This document shows, one piece after another, positions 25,562 to 34,250 of a DNA stretch of 64,000 nucleotides; the stretch's first letter is position 1; the number at the start of each line of letters is the position of its first letter. This DNA is from Acidimicrobiales bacterium (GTDB taxonomy: Bacteria; Actinomycetota; Acidimicrobiia; Acidimicrobiales; Aldehydirespiratoraceae): the NCBI GenBank assembly GCA_022425325.1, contig JAKMFW010000053.1, positions 1-64,000 of the forward strand. Reading direction: 5' to 3'. The translations under genes were made by a program, and so were the position numbers. The notes under the pieces were generated by a model. That model was not told the DNA's origin and made no database searches. It saw only the letters and a program-made list of their open reading frames with translations.

Positions 25562-26230
25562 GTGAGCATCACTCTCTCCGAAGCCGAATCCCGGCGCGTC
25601 GTCAGCGGGTACGGCGTGCCCGTATCACCCTTCGTGACCGGGACCTCCACCGCCGAGGTTCTGGCCGCCGTCGAAACCGACGCCAGTGTGACCTTCCCGG
25701 TCGTGGCAAAACTGTGCGGAAGAGCGATCGCCCACAAGACCGAACGCGGCCTCGTTCGACTTCGCATCGCCGACACCGACGCCCTTGCGGCAGCGTGCGA
25801 CGAACTCCTCGGCAAGGCCGTTCCTGAAGACGGCGAGGTCGAGGTCCTCGTCTCCACGATGGTCGACGGCAACCGCGAGCTGATCGCCGGCCTCAACGAC
25901 GACCCCCAATTCGGCATGACCGTCATGGTCGGCATCGGCGGAATCCTCGCCGAGGCGATCCGCGACGTCAGCTTCCGGCTCGCCCCGATCACCGAAGTCG
26001 ACGCGGCGGAAATGCTCGACGATCTCGCCACCCAGCGCTTGTTCGGCGAATTCCGCGGTGAGCCGGAGGCCGACCGGGCCGCCATCGTCGAAGCTCTCGT
26101 CGCCCTGGCCCGCGTCGGTGCCGAAGAGCCAGGCCTCCGCTCGGCCGACCTCAACCCCCTGATCCTCATCGACGGGAAACCGATCGCCGTCGACGCCCTG
26201 CTGGAGATCGAGGAGGACGACGATGCCTGA
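25562..26230 (+). CDS. ADP-forming acetyl/acyl-CoA synthetase, beta (ATP-grasp) subunit
   Basis: The 222-aa protein is the small ATP-grasp subunit of NDP-forming acyl-CoA synthetases: YGVPVSPFV, FPVVAKLCGRAIAHKTERG, VEVLVSTMVDGNRELIAGL, FGMTVMVGIGGILAEAIRD and SADLNPLIL. With the alpha subunit that follows it interconverts acyl-CoA plus ADP and Pi with acid, CoA and ATP. The GTG start lies seven bases after TACAAC, a weak -10. It overlaps the next gene by eight bases. Confidence 0.88.
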   Translation: MSITLSEAESRRVVSGYGVPVSPFVTGTSTAEVLAAVETDASVTFPVVAKLCGRAIAHKTERGLVRLRIADTDALAAACDELLGKAVPEDGEVEVLVSTMVDGNRELIAGLNDDPQFGMTVMVGIGGILAEAIRDVSFRLAPITEVDAAEMLDDLATQRLFGEFRGEPEADRAAIVEALVALARVGAEEPGLRSADLNPLILIDGKPIAVDALLEIEEDDDA

Positions 26231-27680
26231 TCTCGGTGCGCTCTTCGACCCGAAGGGCATCATCATCACCGGCGTGTCGAACCACCCCGGCAAGTTCGGG
26301 TTCGTCACCCTGCACAACCTCCTCGCGAGCGGGTACGAGGGTGCCGTCTACCCGGTCAGCCGAGAGCCGGGCGAGGTCCTCGGGCTCAGGGTGCTCGGTT
26401 CGATCGACGACGTACCCGACGGCGCCGCCGACATGCTCTTCATCTGCACGCCACCAGCGATCAACGAAGAACTTCTCCGGCAGGCCGCGGCGAAGGGCGT
26501 GACCGCAGCGTTTTGTGCCGCCGGCGGCTACCGAGAGGCCGGTGCTGAGGGCGTCGAGATGGAGCAACGCCTCGTCGCCCTCTGCGACGAACTCGGGATC
26601 AAGCTGGCGGGCCCGAACGGTCAAGGGGTGGTGTCCACGCCCTCGAGCATGTGCGCCCAGATCGTGGCGCCGTTCGCCCCCGCCGGAAAGATCGCCATCG
26701 CAAGCCAATCGGGCAACTTCGTCTCCTCGTTCCTCAACCTGTCCAACCACACCGGAGTGGGTGTGTCGCGCGCCGTCGCCGCCGGCAACGCCTCCGTGCT
26801 CGGCATCGCCGACTATGTCGAGTACTTCACCGACGACCGGGAGACGGCGGTGTCGCTGGTCTACATCGAATCCGTCGACGACGGGCGTGAGATGTTCGAG
26901 CGGATGGCGCCGCTCGCCGCCCGCAAGCCGATCGTGGTGGTGAAAGGTGGCGCGTCCGCTGCCGGTGCCCGTGCGGCGGCCTCCCACACTGGTGCCCTCG
27001 CAAGCGACGACGCCGTGTTCGACGGGATGTGTCGCCAGGCCGGGCTCATCCGCGCAACGGACGTCGAAGAGGCATTCGAGGCGGCGGCGACATTCGCCAC
27101 GCAACCGCTACCCGACGGCGATCGTGTCGTTGTCGTCACCACGGTCGGCGGCTGGGGGGTGGCAGCGGTCGACGCCATGGCCGACACCCGTCTCGATCCT
27201 GCCGCGTTGCCCGATGACCTCATGGCGGCGATCGACGAGAAGCTGCCGCCGCGCTGGAGCAAGAACAATCCCATCGACATGGCCGGCGGCGAGACCCGCG
27301 ACACCGTCCCGGAGATCCTGCAGCTCGTGGCCGAACATCACGACGTCGATGCGGTCGTGCTGCTCGGCGTCGGCATCCAGTCGAATACAGCATCCATGAT
27401 GCGAAACGGTCCGTTCTTCCCCGATCATGGCCTCGAACGCATCGTCGGCTTCCACGAGCGTCAGGACACTCGGTACGCCGAGGCCGCTGTGGAGATCAGC
27501 ACCGCCACCGGAACACCGATCGTGGTCGCCTCCGAACTCGCCAACGCCGGGCCCGACAACCCGGCTCCGGCAACGCTGAACGCCCTCGGTCGGCTCTGCC
27601 ACGCCTCCGCCGGTCGTGCTGTGCGTTCGCTTCATCACCTCGCCGGCTACTCGGCATGGAGGCAGGCCCGAGGGCTCTGA
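26223..27680 (+). CDS. ADP-forming acetyl/acyl-CoA synthetase, alpha (CoA-binding) subunit
   Basis: The 485-aa protein has the CoA-binding domain (FDPKGIIITGVSNHPGKFG, VYPVSRE, KLAGPNGQGVV), the succinyl-CoA synthetase-like flavodoxin fold (IASQSGNFVSSFL), and the phosphohistidine loop ASHTGALASDDAVF, where the His is phosphorylated and shuttles phosphate to the ATP-grasp subunit. The eight-base overlap with the beta gene implies coupled translation and equal subunit supply. The acyl substrate is unknown. Confidence 0.88.
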   Translation: MPDLGALFDPKGIIITGVSNHPGKFGFVTLHNLLASGYEGAVYPVSREPGEVLGLRVLGSIDDVPDGAADMLFICTPPAINEELLRQAAAKGVTAAFCAAGGYREAGAEGVEMEQRLVALCDELGIKLAGPNGQGVVSTPSSMCAQIVAPFAPAGKIAIASQSGNFVSSFLNLSNHTGVGVSRAVAAGNASVLGIADYVEYFTDDRETAVSLVYIESVDDGREMFERMAPLAARKPIVVVKGGASAAGARAAASHTGALASDDAVFDGMCRQAGLIRATDVEEAFEAAATFATQPLPDGDRVVVVTTVGGWGVAAVDAMADTRLDPAALPDDLMAAIDEKLPPRWSKNNPIDMAGGETRDTVPEILQLVAEHHDVDAVVLLGVGIQSNTASMMRNGPFFPDHGLERIVGFHERQDTRYAEAAVEISTATGTPIVVASELANAGPDNPAPATLNALGRLCHASAGRAVRSLHHLAGYSAWRQARGL

Positions 27681-28015
27681 CATCGAACGTGGCACTCACT
27701 CCTCCCCCGCCCTACGTGGCGGTCATCTTCACGAACCACAAGGTCGTCGGCGACGACACCGCCTACGACATCACCGCCGCCCGAATGCTCGACCTCGCTC
27801 GGTCGGTCGATGGTTTCCTCGGCATCGAGTCCGCCCGGGATGCGAACGGCACAGGCATTACGGTCTCGTACTGGCGTGACCATGACGCAATCGCCGCCTG
27901 GCGCACGCATCCTGAGCATCTCGACGCTCAATCGGCTGGGCGTTCGGCGTGGTACGCCTGGTACGAACTCCGTGTCGCCACCGTTGAGCGGGCCGAGTCC
28001 CATCGCCGCCCCTGA
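27656..28015 (+). CDS. Antibiotic biosynthesis monooxygenase (ABM)-like protein
   Basis: The 119-aa protein has a dimeric alpha/beta-barrel (ferredoxin-like) pattern: VAVIFTNHKV, a helix around MLDLARSVDGFLGIES, ITVSYWRDHDAIAAWRTHPEH and WYAWYELRVATVER. This arrangement is typical of ABM/heme-degrading-type small proteins, but no catalytic residue is diagnostic. Its start overlaps the end of the synthetase gene by 25 bases; a later GTG could also serve. Confidence 0.72.
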   Translation: MEAGPRALTSNVALTPPPPYVAVIFTNHKVVGDDTAYDITAARMLDLARSVDGFLGIESARDANGTGITVSYWRDHDAIAAWRTHPEHLDAQSAGRSAWYAWYELRVATVERAESHRRP

Positions 28016-28029
28016 GTGCTCCGCCCTGC

Positions 28030-28035
28030 GACGAT
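28030..28035 (+). promoter_or_regulatory. Leaderless-type -10 box for the queuosine salvage gene
   Basis: GACGAT ends six bases before the ATG at 28042, resembling the GACAAT boxes at 24.8 kb. It is the weaker end of this box set. Confidence 0.4.
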
Positions 28036-28041
28036 GGTGAC

Positions 28042-29010
28042 ATGAGCGAGACGATTTTCGAACGGGTGCGGCGGACCTGCGCTGCGGTGGCCGACGTCAG
28101 TTCTCACGTCCGGATCCACGACGATGCGATCGGGACGCTCGCTGATCGTCTCGATCTCGACCGTCCACCCAACGACCCTGGCCAGGATCCGATCGGCGAT
28201 GCCGAGTCGACCGCAGCGTTCGTCTTGACGCTCGATGCGATCAACTTCGGCTCCGGCTACTTCCCCTACCTCCGCAAGCGGCCGGGCCAGAGTGGCTACC
28301 ACACCGTGGCGTCGAGTCTCCGCGACTGGATCGACCTCAACGGCACGATCACCACGACATCACTTCGACGCGACGTCGACGACTGGGCGCAGGTGTTCGG
28401 CCAGGAGCTCGACGGATCCCCGGCACACGAACTGATGGAACTCTTCACGATCGCCCTGCACGATCTCGCCGACTTCGTCGACACGACCGCCGGCGGCCGC
28501 TTCGTCGGTGTCGTCGAGGCTGCACAGGGATCGGCCGCGGCGCTGGCCGAGTCACTCACGGCGATGCCCTTCTACCGCGACGTGCACGAGCATCCGGTCA
28601 CCGGCCAGGTATCCCTCTACAAGCGGGCCCAGATCACCGCTCAGGATCTTGCCGTCGCCTTTGCGGGTGAGGGATACGGCCGTTTCGACGACCTCGACCA
28701 ACTCACGATGTTCGCCGACAACCTGGTGCCTCATGTGCTCCGGGTCGAAGGTGTGCTTGAGTTCGCGCCCGATCTCCTCAGGCGCATCGAGGCCGTCGAC
28801 AACATCACGATCGGCAGCCCCGAGGAGGTCGAAATCCGCGCCTGCGGTGTCACCGCCGTCGAGCGCCTCGCAGCCGCCGTTCGCAGTCGGACCACCGATC
28901 CACGCCCGAACCTCACCACCGGTTCCCTCGACAACATCTTGTGGAACACCGGTGCCGGGCCGACCTACAAGGCGATCCCTCGCCACCGCAGCCGGTGCGT
29001 CTTCTACTGA
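28042..29010 (+). CDS. Queuosine salvage protein, Qng1/DUF2419 family
   Basis: The 322-aa protein matches the Qng1 family: an N-terminal helical bundle, LDAINFGSGYFPYLRKR, FADNLVPHVLRVEGVLEF with the likely catalytic Asp, EEVEIRACGVTAVERL, and the end ILWNTGAGPTYKAIPRHR then RCVFY. Qng1 removes queuine from queuosine 5'-phosphate (or nucleoside), letting cells recycle the tRNA base. It is frequent in eukaryotes and patchy in bacteria. A nucleoside importer operon follows 178 bases downstream. Confidence 0.82.
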   Translation: MSETIFERVRRTCAAVADVSSHVRIHDDAIGTLADRLDLDRPPNDPGQDPIGDAESTAAFVLTLDAINFGSGYFPYLRKRPGQSGYHTVASSLRDWIDLNGTITTTSLRRDVDDWAQVFGQELDGSPAHELMELFTIALHDLADFVDTTAGGRFVGVVEAAQGSAAALAESLTAMPFYRDVHEHPVTGQVSLYKRAQITAQDLAVAFAGEGYGRFDDLDQLTMFADNLVPHVLRVEGVLEFAPDLLRRIEAVDNITIGSPEEVEIRACGVTAVERLAAAVRSRTTDPRPNLTTGSLDNILWNTGAGPTYKAIPRHRSRCVFY

Positions 29011-29060
29011 GGCGACGACGCCCGCCACGGCGGCTTTCTGTGGATAACTCACACGTTGCG

Positions 29061-29076
29061 TGAAACGCGCGTTTCA
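29061..29076. promoter_or_regulatory. Perfect 16-bp palindrome upstream of the nucleoside importer
   Basis: TGAAACGCGCGTTTCA reads identically on both strands, with a central CG. LacI-family regulators bind sites of this style (TGnAA...TTnCA). It lies 27 bases upstream of the probable -10 TAGCGT (29103-29108), so it could bind a repressor or activator of the importer operon. Confidence 0.6.
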
Positions 29077-29102
29077 GAGGGGCGCAGCGCTCACGCGCGG
29101 GC

Positions 29103-29108
29103 TAGCGT
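29103..29108 (+). promoter_or_regulatory. Candidate -10 box for the BMP transporter operon
   Basis: TAGCGT is followed by about 80 bases of leader that end in a good ribosome site, GGAGGG (29174-29179), before the ATG. Unlike many neighbours, this gene appears leadered. Confidence 0.45.
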
Positions 29109-29188
29109 ACGAAATCTCTTCGGTCGGCAGTCGGTCGAAGGAGACCAAACAATTCGCCGCCCACTGGCGGCCTGGAGGGAAAACCACT

Positions 29189-30202
29189 ATGCGCAAGCGT
29201 TTGATGCTGCTGCTGTCGGTCCTTTTGTCGTTCACTCTGATCGCCGCAGCGTGCGGTGACGATGACGACAGCGGCGACGGCGGCAACCTTGGTATCGCGT
29301 TCGACACGGGCGGGCGTGGCGACGGCACGTTCAACGACGCGGCCGGGTTTGGCGCCGACCAAGCGGCCGCCGATCTCGGCGTTTCCGTCGACGAACTTGA
29401 AGCCATCACCGAAGAAGACCGTGGCCCGAACCTTGAGGCGCTCGTCGAGAACGGTAACAACCCGATCATCGCGGTCGGTTTCGCCTTCGGCGATGCGCTC
29501 GCACCCATCGCAGAAGCCAACCCGGACACGTTCTTCGGCTGGATCGACGGCTACTACGACGGTCCCAACATCATCACCACCGGCTTCGCTGAGCACGAGG
29601 GCTCGTTCCTCGTCGGTGTCGCTGCTGCGCTCAACAGCCCGAACGGCGACGTGGGCTTCATTGGCGGTCAGGAGATCGACCTGATCAAGAAGTTTGAGGC
29701 TGGTTTCACCGCTGGTGCGCAGGCCGTGAACCCGGACATCGTCGTGCATTCACAGTACCTCGGGGCTGCCGGCGACAACTCGGCCTGGGGCTCGCCCGAT
29801 AAGGCCAAGGAGATCGCGCTCGCCTGGTTCGCAGATGGCACCGACGTCGTCTACACCGCTGCTGGTGGCTCGGGCCGCGGCACCATCGAGGCTGCGGTCG
29901 AGGCCGGTGATGGCAAGTTCGCCATCGGCGTCGACTTCGACGAATGTGGTCTCGATACTGATGAGCAGAAGGAACACCGCTTGACCTCCATGCTCAAGCG
30001 GGTCGACACGGCCGTGTTCCTCATCACCGAAGCCGTCCAGAACGGCACCGCTGAGGGTGGCTTCAAGGCGTTTAGCCTGTCCAACGACGGCGTTGGCTAC
30101 TCCACCACCTGCGGCAACCTGAGCGACGACGCCATCGAACAGATGGAAGCGTTCAAGGCGCAGATCATCGCCGGCGACCTCATCGTCCCCGACGCCATCT
30201 GA
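29189..30202 (+). CDS. BMP-family substrate-binding lipoprotein
   Basis: The 337-aa protein has a signal sequence with lipobox ending LIAAAC and an acidic spacer (GDDDDSGDGG), then a BMP/PnrA periplasmic-binding fold: GGRGDGTFNDAAGFGA, NPIIAVGFAFGDALAPIAE, EGSFLVGVAA, GFIGGQEIDLIKKFEAGF and YTAAGGSGRGTIEAA. The family captures purine nucleosides and similar ligands outside the membrane. The ATG follows GGAGGG by nine bases. The acidic spacer is common in actinobacterial lipoproteins. Confidence 0.92.
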   Translation: MRKRLMLLLSVLLSFTLIAAACGDDDDSGDGGNLGIAFDTGGRGDGTFNDAAGFGADQAAADLGVSVDELEAITEEDRGPNLEALVENGNNPIIAVGFAFGDALAPIAEANPDTFFGWIDGYYDGPNIITTGFAEHEGSFLVGVAAALNSPNGDVGFIGGQEIDLIKKFEAGFTAGAQAVNPDIVVHSQYLGAAGDNSAWGSPDKAKEIALAWFADGTDVVYTAAGGSGRGTIEAAVEAGDGKFAIGVDFDECGLDTDEQKEHRLTSMLKRVDTAVFLITEAVQNGTAEGGFKAFSLSNDGVGYSTTCGNLSDDAIEQMEAFKAQIIAGDLIVPDAI

Positions 30203-30232
30203 TCAACGAAAAGCAGGACTAGCCCTGTGTGG

Positions 30233-30250
30233 GGCCCGAGCGCTCGGGCC
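30233..30250. repeat. Perfect 18-bp intercistronic palindrome
   Basis: GGCCCGAGCGCTCGGGCC lies between the lipoprotein and ATPase genes. As RNA it forms a strong hairpin; weaker pairing of flanking GTG/CAC bases may extend it. Hairpins at this place often protect the upstream mRNA and give more binding protein than ATPase. No T-run follows. Confidence 0.65.
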
Positions 30251-30293
30251 TCGCACATGGCCCTGCCTTCACGACGAGGGGGAGACGATCGAC

Positions 30294-31829
30294 GTGGCAA
30301 ACGCGTCCGGGGACATTGCGGTCGAACTGACCGACATCGAGAAGCGCTTCCCAGGCGTTCTCGCCAACTACAACGTCAACCTCACGGTCCGGCGAGGCAC
30401 CATTCACTCGATCGTTGGCGAGAACGGGGCGGGTAAGTCGACGCTTATGAAGGTGCTCTACGGCATGCTCCAGCCTGAGGAGGGATCGGTCGTGGTCGAC
30501 GGTGCCGAGGTCGCCTTCCGGACACCAGCCGACGCGATCAGCGCCGGTATCGGCATGGTCCATCAGCACTTCAAGCTGGCCGACAACCTCACCGTGCTCG
30601 AGAACATCATCCTCGGAAGTGAGCCCAGCCGAGGCGGTGGCCGCATCGATTTCGCCGCCGCTCGCAGCAGCATCACCGAGATCATGCAACAGATCGGCAC
30701 CGAGCTTGATCTCGACGAGCTCGTATCCGAGCTCGGTGTCGGTGAACGCCAACGGGTGGAGATCATCAAGGTTCTTTACCGCGGCGGCAACATCTTGATC
30801 CTCGACGAGCCGACCGCCGTGTTGGTGCCCGACGAGGTCGACGAACTCTTTGCGACGCTCCAACGTCTCGTCGACGATGGCGCGACGGTCATCTTCATCT
30901 CGCACAAGCTCGACGAGGTGCTCAGCGTCTCGGACGACATCACCGTCATGCGGCAGGGCACCACAGTTGCGCACACACAGCCCGCCGACATCGATCGACC
31001 AGGGCTCGCCGAACTCATGGTCGGGTCGGAGCTCCCCTCCCCGGCTGGCCGCAACACCACCGTCGGCGACACCGTGCGTCTGGCGTTTCACGACATCACG
31101 GTCGACGGGCCCGAGGGTCGCCCGACCGTCCAGAACGCGACCCTCGAGGTCAAAGAACGAGAGATCCTCGGTATTGCCGGCGTCGAGGGCAACGGTCAGT
31201 TCGAGCTCTGCGCCGCCCTCCTCGGTCTCACCGCATCGGCTGGCACCGTCGAGATCGACGGCGTGGACGTCAGCACGGCCAGTACCGCCGACCGTTACAA
31301 CGCCGGCCTGGCCTACATCCCCTTCGACCGCCACCGCGAGGGCCTCATGCTCACCGCACCGCTGTGGCAGAACACCCTGCTCGGCCGCGACCACGAACCA
31401 GAACTGCGCAAAGGTCCGCTTGTCAACGCGCCAGCCGCAGTCGCTGCGTCTGAGGAGATCATCGAGCGGTTCGGTGTCCTCACGCCCAACGCTCACACCC
31501 CGGCGTTCGCCCTCTCGGGCGGCAACCAGCAGAAGCTGCTCGTCGGACGAGCGATGGTCACCGAGCCGTCGGTACTGATCGCTGCCCACCCCACCCGCGG
31601 TATCGACGTCGGTGCCCAGGCGGCCGTGTGGGACGAGATTCGTATGGCCCGCGACGCCGGTATGGCCGTCCTGCTCGTCTCGGCCGACCTCGAAGAACTG
31701 ATCGGCCTGTCGGATCGCATTGCTGTGCTCTTCGAGGGAGAGATCACTGCTCAGCTCGACCCCGACACGATCACCGCTGCGGAACTCGGCGGCTACATGA
31801 CCGGCGTGCGACAGAAGGCGGCGTCGTGA
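30294..31829 (+). CDS. ABC transporter ATP-binding protein (two ATPase domains), nucleoside/sugar import type
   Basis: The 511-aa protein contains two ABC domains like YufO/RbsA. The first has Walker A GENGAGKSTLMKVL, Q-loop and signature ELGVGERQRVEI plus Walker B ILDEPT. The second has a degenerate Walker A (GVEGNGQFELC), signature LSGGNQQKLLVG and Walker B-like LIAAHPTRGID. Only the first site should fully hydrolyse ATP, as usual for this family. GTG start with GGGGGAG upstream. Overlaps the permease gene as GTGA. Confidence 0.93.
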   Translation: MANASGDIAVELTDIEKRFPGVLANYNVNLTVRRGTIHSIVGENGAGKSTLMKVLYGMLQPEEGSVVVDGAEVAFRTPADAISAGIGMVHQHFKLADNLTVLENIILGSEPSRGGGRIDFAAARSSITEIMQQIGTELDLDELVSELGVGERQRVEIIKVLYRGGNILILDEPTAVLVPDEVDELFATLQRLVDDGATVIFISHKLDEVLSVSDDITVMRQGTTVAHTQPADIDRPGLAELMVGSELPSPAGRNTTVGDTVRLAFHDITVDGPEGRPTVQNATLEVKEREILGIAGVEGNGQFELCAALLGLTASAGTVEIDGVDVSTASTADRYNAGLAYIPFDRHREGLMLTAPLWQNTLLGRDHEPELRKGPLVNAPAAVAASEEIIERFGVLTPNAHTPAFALSGGNQQKLLVGRAMVTEPSVLIAAHPTRGIDVGAQAAVWDEIRMARDAGMAVLLVSADLEELIGLSDRIAVLFEGEITAQLDPDTITAAELGGYMTGVRQKAAS

Positions 31830-32965
31830 CCACCACCGAGCCCGACATCTCCAAGAACCCACTCGACAAGATCCTCACCCCGAGCCAGTCGCCCCAGCTC
31901 CAGACGGCCATCGTGACAGTCGCCGCGTCGCTCCTCGGCGTGTTGATTGCCCTCGGGATCTCCGCCTTCATCCTCGCCGTCGCGGGGAAGAACCCCGTCG
32001 ATGCCTTAACCACGATCGTCGAGACCGCCGGCAACACCGACAAGCTCGTCGAGATGCTCGACCGGGCCACACCGCTGATCTTTTCGGCCACCGCCGTCGC
32101 CATCGGCTTCAAGATGAACCTGTTCAACATCGGCGTCGAGGGGCAGTACCTCTTCGCCGCATTGATCTCGGCCCAGGCCGGAAGCAGCGTGAATCTGCCG
32201 GCGCCGATCCATGTGCTGTTCATCCTGATTGTGGCCGTGTGTGCCGGGGCCGCATGGGCGTCCATCGCCGCAGCGCTGAAGGCCTACAAGAACATCCACG
32301 AGGTGATCTCGACGATCATGCTCAACTTCATCGGCCTCGCCGTGATCCAGTGGCTGTTCGATTCCTTCTTCCGCGAAGAGATCGAGGGCAACCTCAACGT
32401 CAAAACCAAGCTCTTGCCCAATAGCGGTCGTATGCCGACCATCATCGAGGGTCGATTGAGCACGGTCTTCTTCCTGGCTCTGCTGGTGATCGTGGGCTAC
32501 TACGTGCTCGTCTACCGCAGTCGCTTCGGCTTCCGACTTCGAGCTTCGGGCGAGAATCCCGACGCCGCTCGGACCGTCGGCATCAGCGCCCGCACGATGG
32601 TCATGCTCTCGATGATCATCTCGGGCGGCGTTGCGGGCCTGGTGGCGATGAAAAGTCTGCTGAGCGAGGCCTACGCCTACGGTCCCAACGCCACCCCGAT
32701 CCAGCTCGGGTTCGCGGGCATCACCGTCGCTCTCTTGGGCCGCAACCATCCGGTCGGCATCTTGCTCGCCGCCATGCTTTTTGGGTTCCTTGACTCCGCA
32801 TCGGCCACGCTGCAGCTCGCCGGTGTGCCGAGTTCGATCGTGCGGGTGATGCAAGCGATCATCGTGCTGTGCGTGGTGATCTTGAACGAGGCAGCGATCC
32901 GGCGGCTCAACGTTCGTACGGCTGAACAAGCCCAAGCCCAGCTTGCTCCGGAGGTGAACGCATGA
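31826..32965 (+). CDS. ABC transporter permease 1 (BMP-type nucleoside importer)
   Basis: The 379-aa membrane protein belongs to the BPD_transp_2 family (YufP/RbsC-like): a first hydrophobic segment at about 30-52, LIFSATAVAIGFKMNLFNIGVEGQY with line breaks of helices, HEVISTIMLNFIG, and the EAA-type loop RLRASGENPDAARTVGIS near 240. Eight or more membrane segments are visible. The start codon GTG overlaps the ATPase stop. The next permease overlaps by ATGA. Confidence 0.92.
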   Translation: MTTTEPDISKNPLDKILTPSQSPQLQTAIVTVAASLLGVLIALGISAFILAVAGKNPVDALTTIVETAGNTDKLVEMLDRATPLIFSATAVAIGFKMNLFNIGVEGQYLFAALISAQAGSSVNLPAPIHVLFILIVAVCAGAAWASIAAALKAYKNIHEVISTIMLNFIGLAVIQWLFDSFFREEIEGNLNVKTKLLPNSGRMPTIIEGRLSTVFFLALLVIVGYYVLVYRSRFGFRLRASGENPDAARTVGISARTMVMLSMIISGGVAGLVAMKSLLSEAYAYGPNATPIQLGFAGITVALLGRNHPVGILLAAMLFGFLDSASATLQLAGVPSSIVRVMQAIIVLCVVILNEAAIRRLNVRTAEQAQAQLAPEVNA

Positions 32966-34248
32966 CCGTAACCGATGCTGGATCCGTCACGACCGCTGAT
33001 CCGGCCAGCCGGTTCTCGCGGCCCCAGCGCCTCGCCATTCAGGCCCTGGTCCTGCTCAGCCTGCTGTCGCTTACCCGCATGTGGACCGGCTTCGACAACC
33101 TCACGTCGTCGGGCACCATCGGCGCGGCATTGCGGCTGACCGTACCGATCCTGCTGGCGGGCCTCGCGGCCTTGTGGTCGGACCGAGTCGGCGTCGTCAA
33201 CATCGGTATCGAAGGCATGATGATCCTCGGCACCTGGTTCGGCGCGTACGGCGCCTGGCAGTTCGACCCCTGGATCGGTCTTGTCTTCGCCATTATCGGC
33301 GGCATGATCGGTGGACTCATCCACGCGATCGGCACGATCCGATTCGGGATCGACCAGGTGATCTCTGGCGTGGTGATCAATTTGCTCGCCCTGTCCGGCG
33401 GGCGATTCCTCAGTGAACTTGCGTTCGTCGGCGAGATCCAGGGAGGCATCAGCCAGTCCCCGCCGCAGAAGCGAGGGATTCCAATCATCGACATCCCATT
33501 CCTCGCCGGCGGCGAGCTCTTCGGCTGGGACACCCCCGACATGTTTGGCTGGCTCGAAGAACGCCAGTGGTTCCTGCTCAGCGACCTCGCCGGCATCGGA
33601 GGCGGTCTCACCGGCGGGGTGTCGATGGCCTCGCTGTTGGCGCTCGCCATGGTCCCCCTGTCGGCCTGGGTGCTGTGGCGCACTGCGTTCGGCCTGCGCA
33701 TGCGGTCCTCCGGCGAGAACCCGTGGGCGGGCGAGAGCCTGGGTGTGAACATCAATCGGGTCCGCTACCAGGCGCTCGTCATCAGTGGTGGCCTCGCCGG
33801 CCTCGGTGGCGGGTTCTTGTCGATCGTCTCATCGTCGTTCTACCGCCAAGGTCAGACCGCGGGCCGTGGCTTCATCGGCCTCGCCACCGCCATCTTCGGC
33901 AACTGGACCCCGAGCGGCATCCTCGGAGGCGCCGCCCTGTTCGGCTACTCCGAGGGCATCAAGCTCGTCGCCGGCGGATCGCTCACTGGCCTGTTCCTGT
34001 TCGTTGCCTTGATCGGACTGACCGTAACCCTGAGCTCATTGGTGTTGCGCAAGCAGCAGCGAGCGCTGATCGCCGCTGCCGTCGGCGTGATCGCCTGGGT
34101 CGGCTACCTCACCATCGCCGAGGTTCCGGAATCGCTTACCCAGGGCCTGCCGTACTTCATCACCTTGGTTGTCCTGGCAACGGCGAGCCAGCGCTTACGA
34201 CCACCGTCGGCCAATGGCGTGCCCTACCGACCCGGCGAGGCGCACTAG
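32962..34248 (+). CDS. ABC transporter permease 2 (BMP-type nucleoside importer)
   Basis: The 428-aa protein is the second BPD_transp_2 permease (YufQ-like): LTVPILLAGLAALWSDRVG, VVNIGIEGMMILGTW, FGIDQVISGVVINLLALSG and RMRSSGENPWAGESLGVN. It is longer than usual because of an extra loop of about 45 residues (around 168-205: PPQKRGIPIIDIPFLAGG, ERQWFLLSD) and a C-terminal membrane pair. It completes a four-gene importer. The dioxygenase gene starts two bases after its stop. Confidence 0.92.
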   Translation: MTVTDAGSVTTADPASRFSRPQRLAIQALVLLSLLSLTRMWTGFDNLTSSGTIGAALRLTVPILLAGLAALWSDRVGVVNIGIEGMMILGTWFGAYGAWQFDPWIGLVFAIIGGMIGGLIHAIGTIRFGIDQVISGVVINLLALSGGRFLSELAFVGEIQGGISQSPPQKRGIPIIDIPFLAGGELFGWDTPDMFGWLEERQWFLLSDLAGIGGGLTGGVSMASLLALAMVPLSAWVLWRTAFGLRMRSSGENPWAGESLGVNINRVRYQALVISGGLAGLGGGFLSIVSSSFYRQGQTAGRGFIGLATAIFGNWTPSGILGGAALFGYSEGIKLVAGGSLTGLFLFVALIGLTVTLSSLVLRKQQRALIAAAVGVIAWVGYLTIAEVPESLTQGLPYFITLVVLATASQRLRPPSANGVPYRPGEAH

Positions 34249-34250
34249 CC

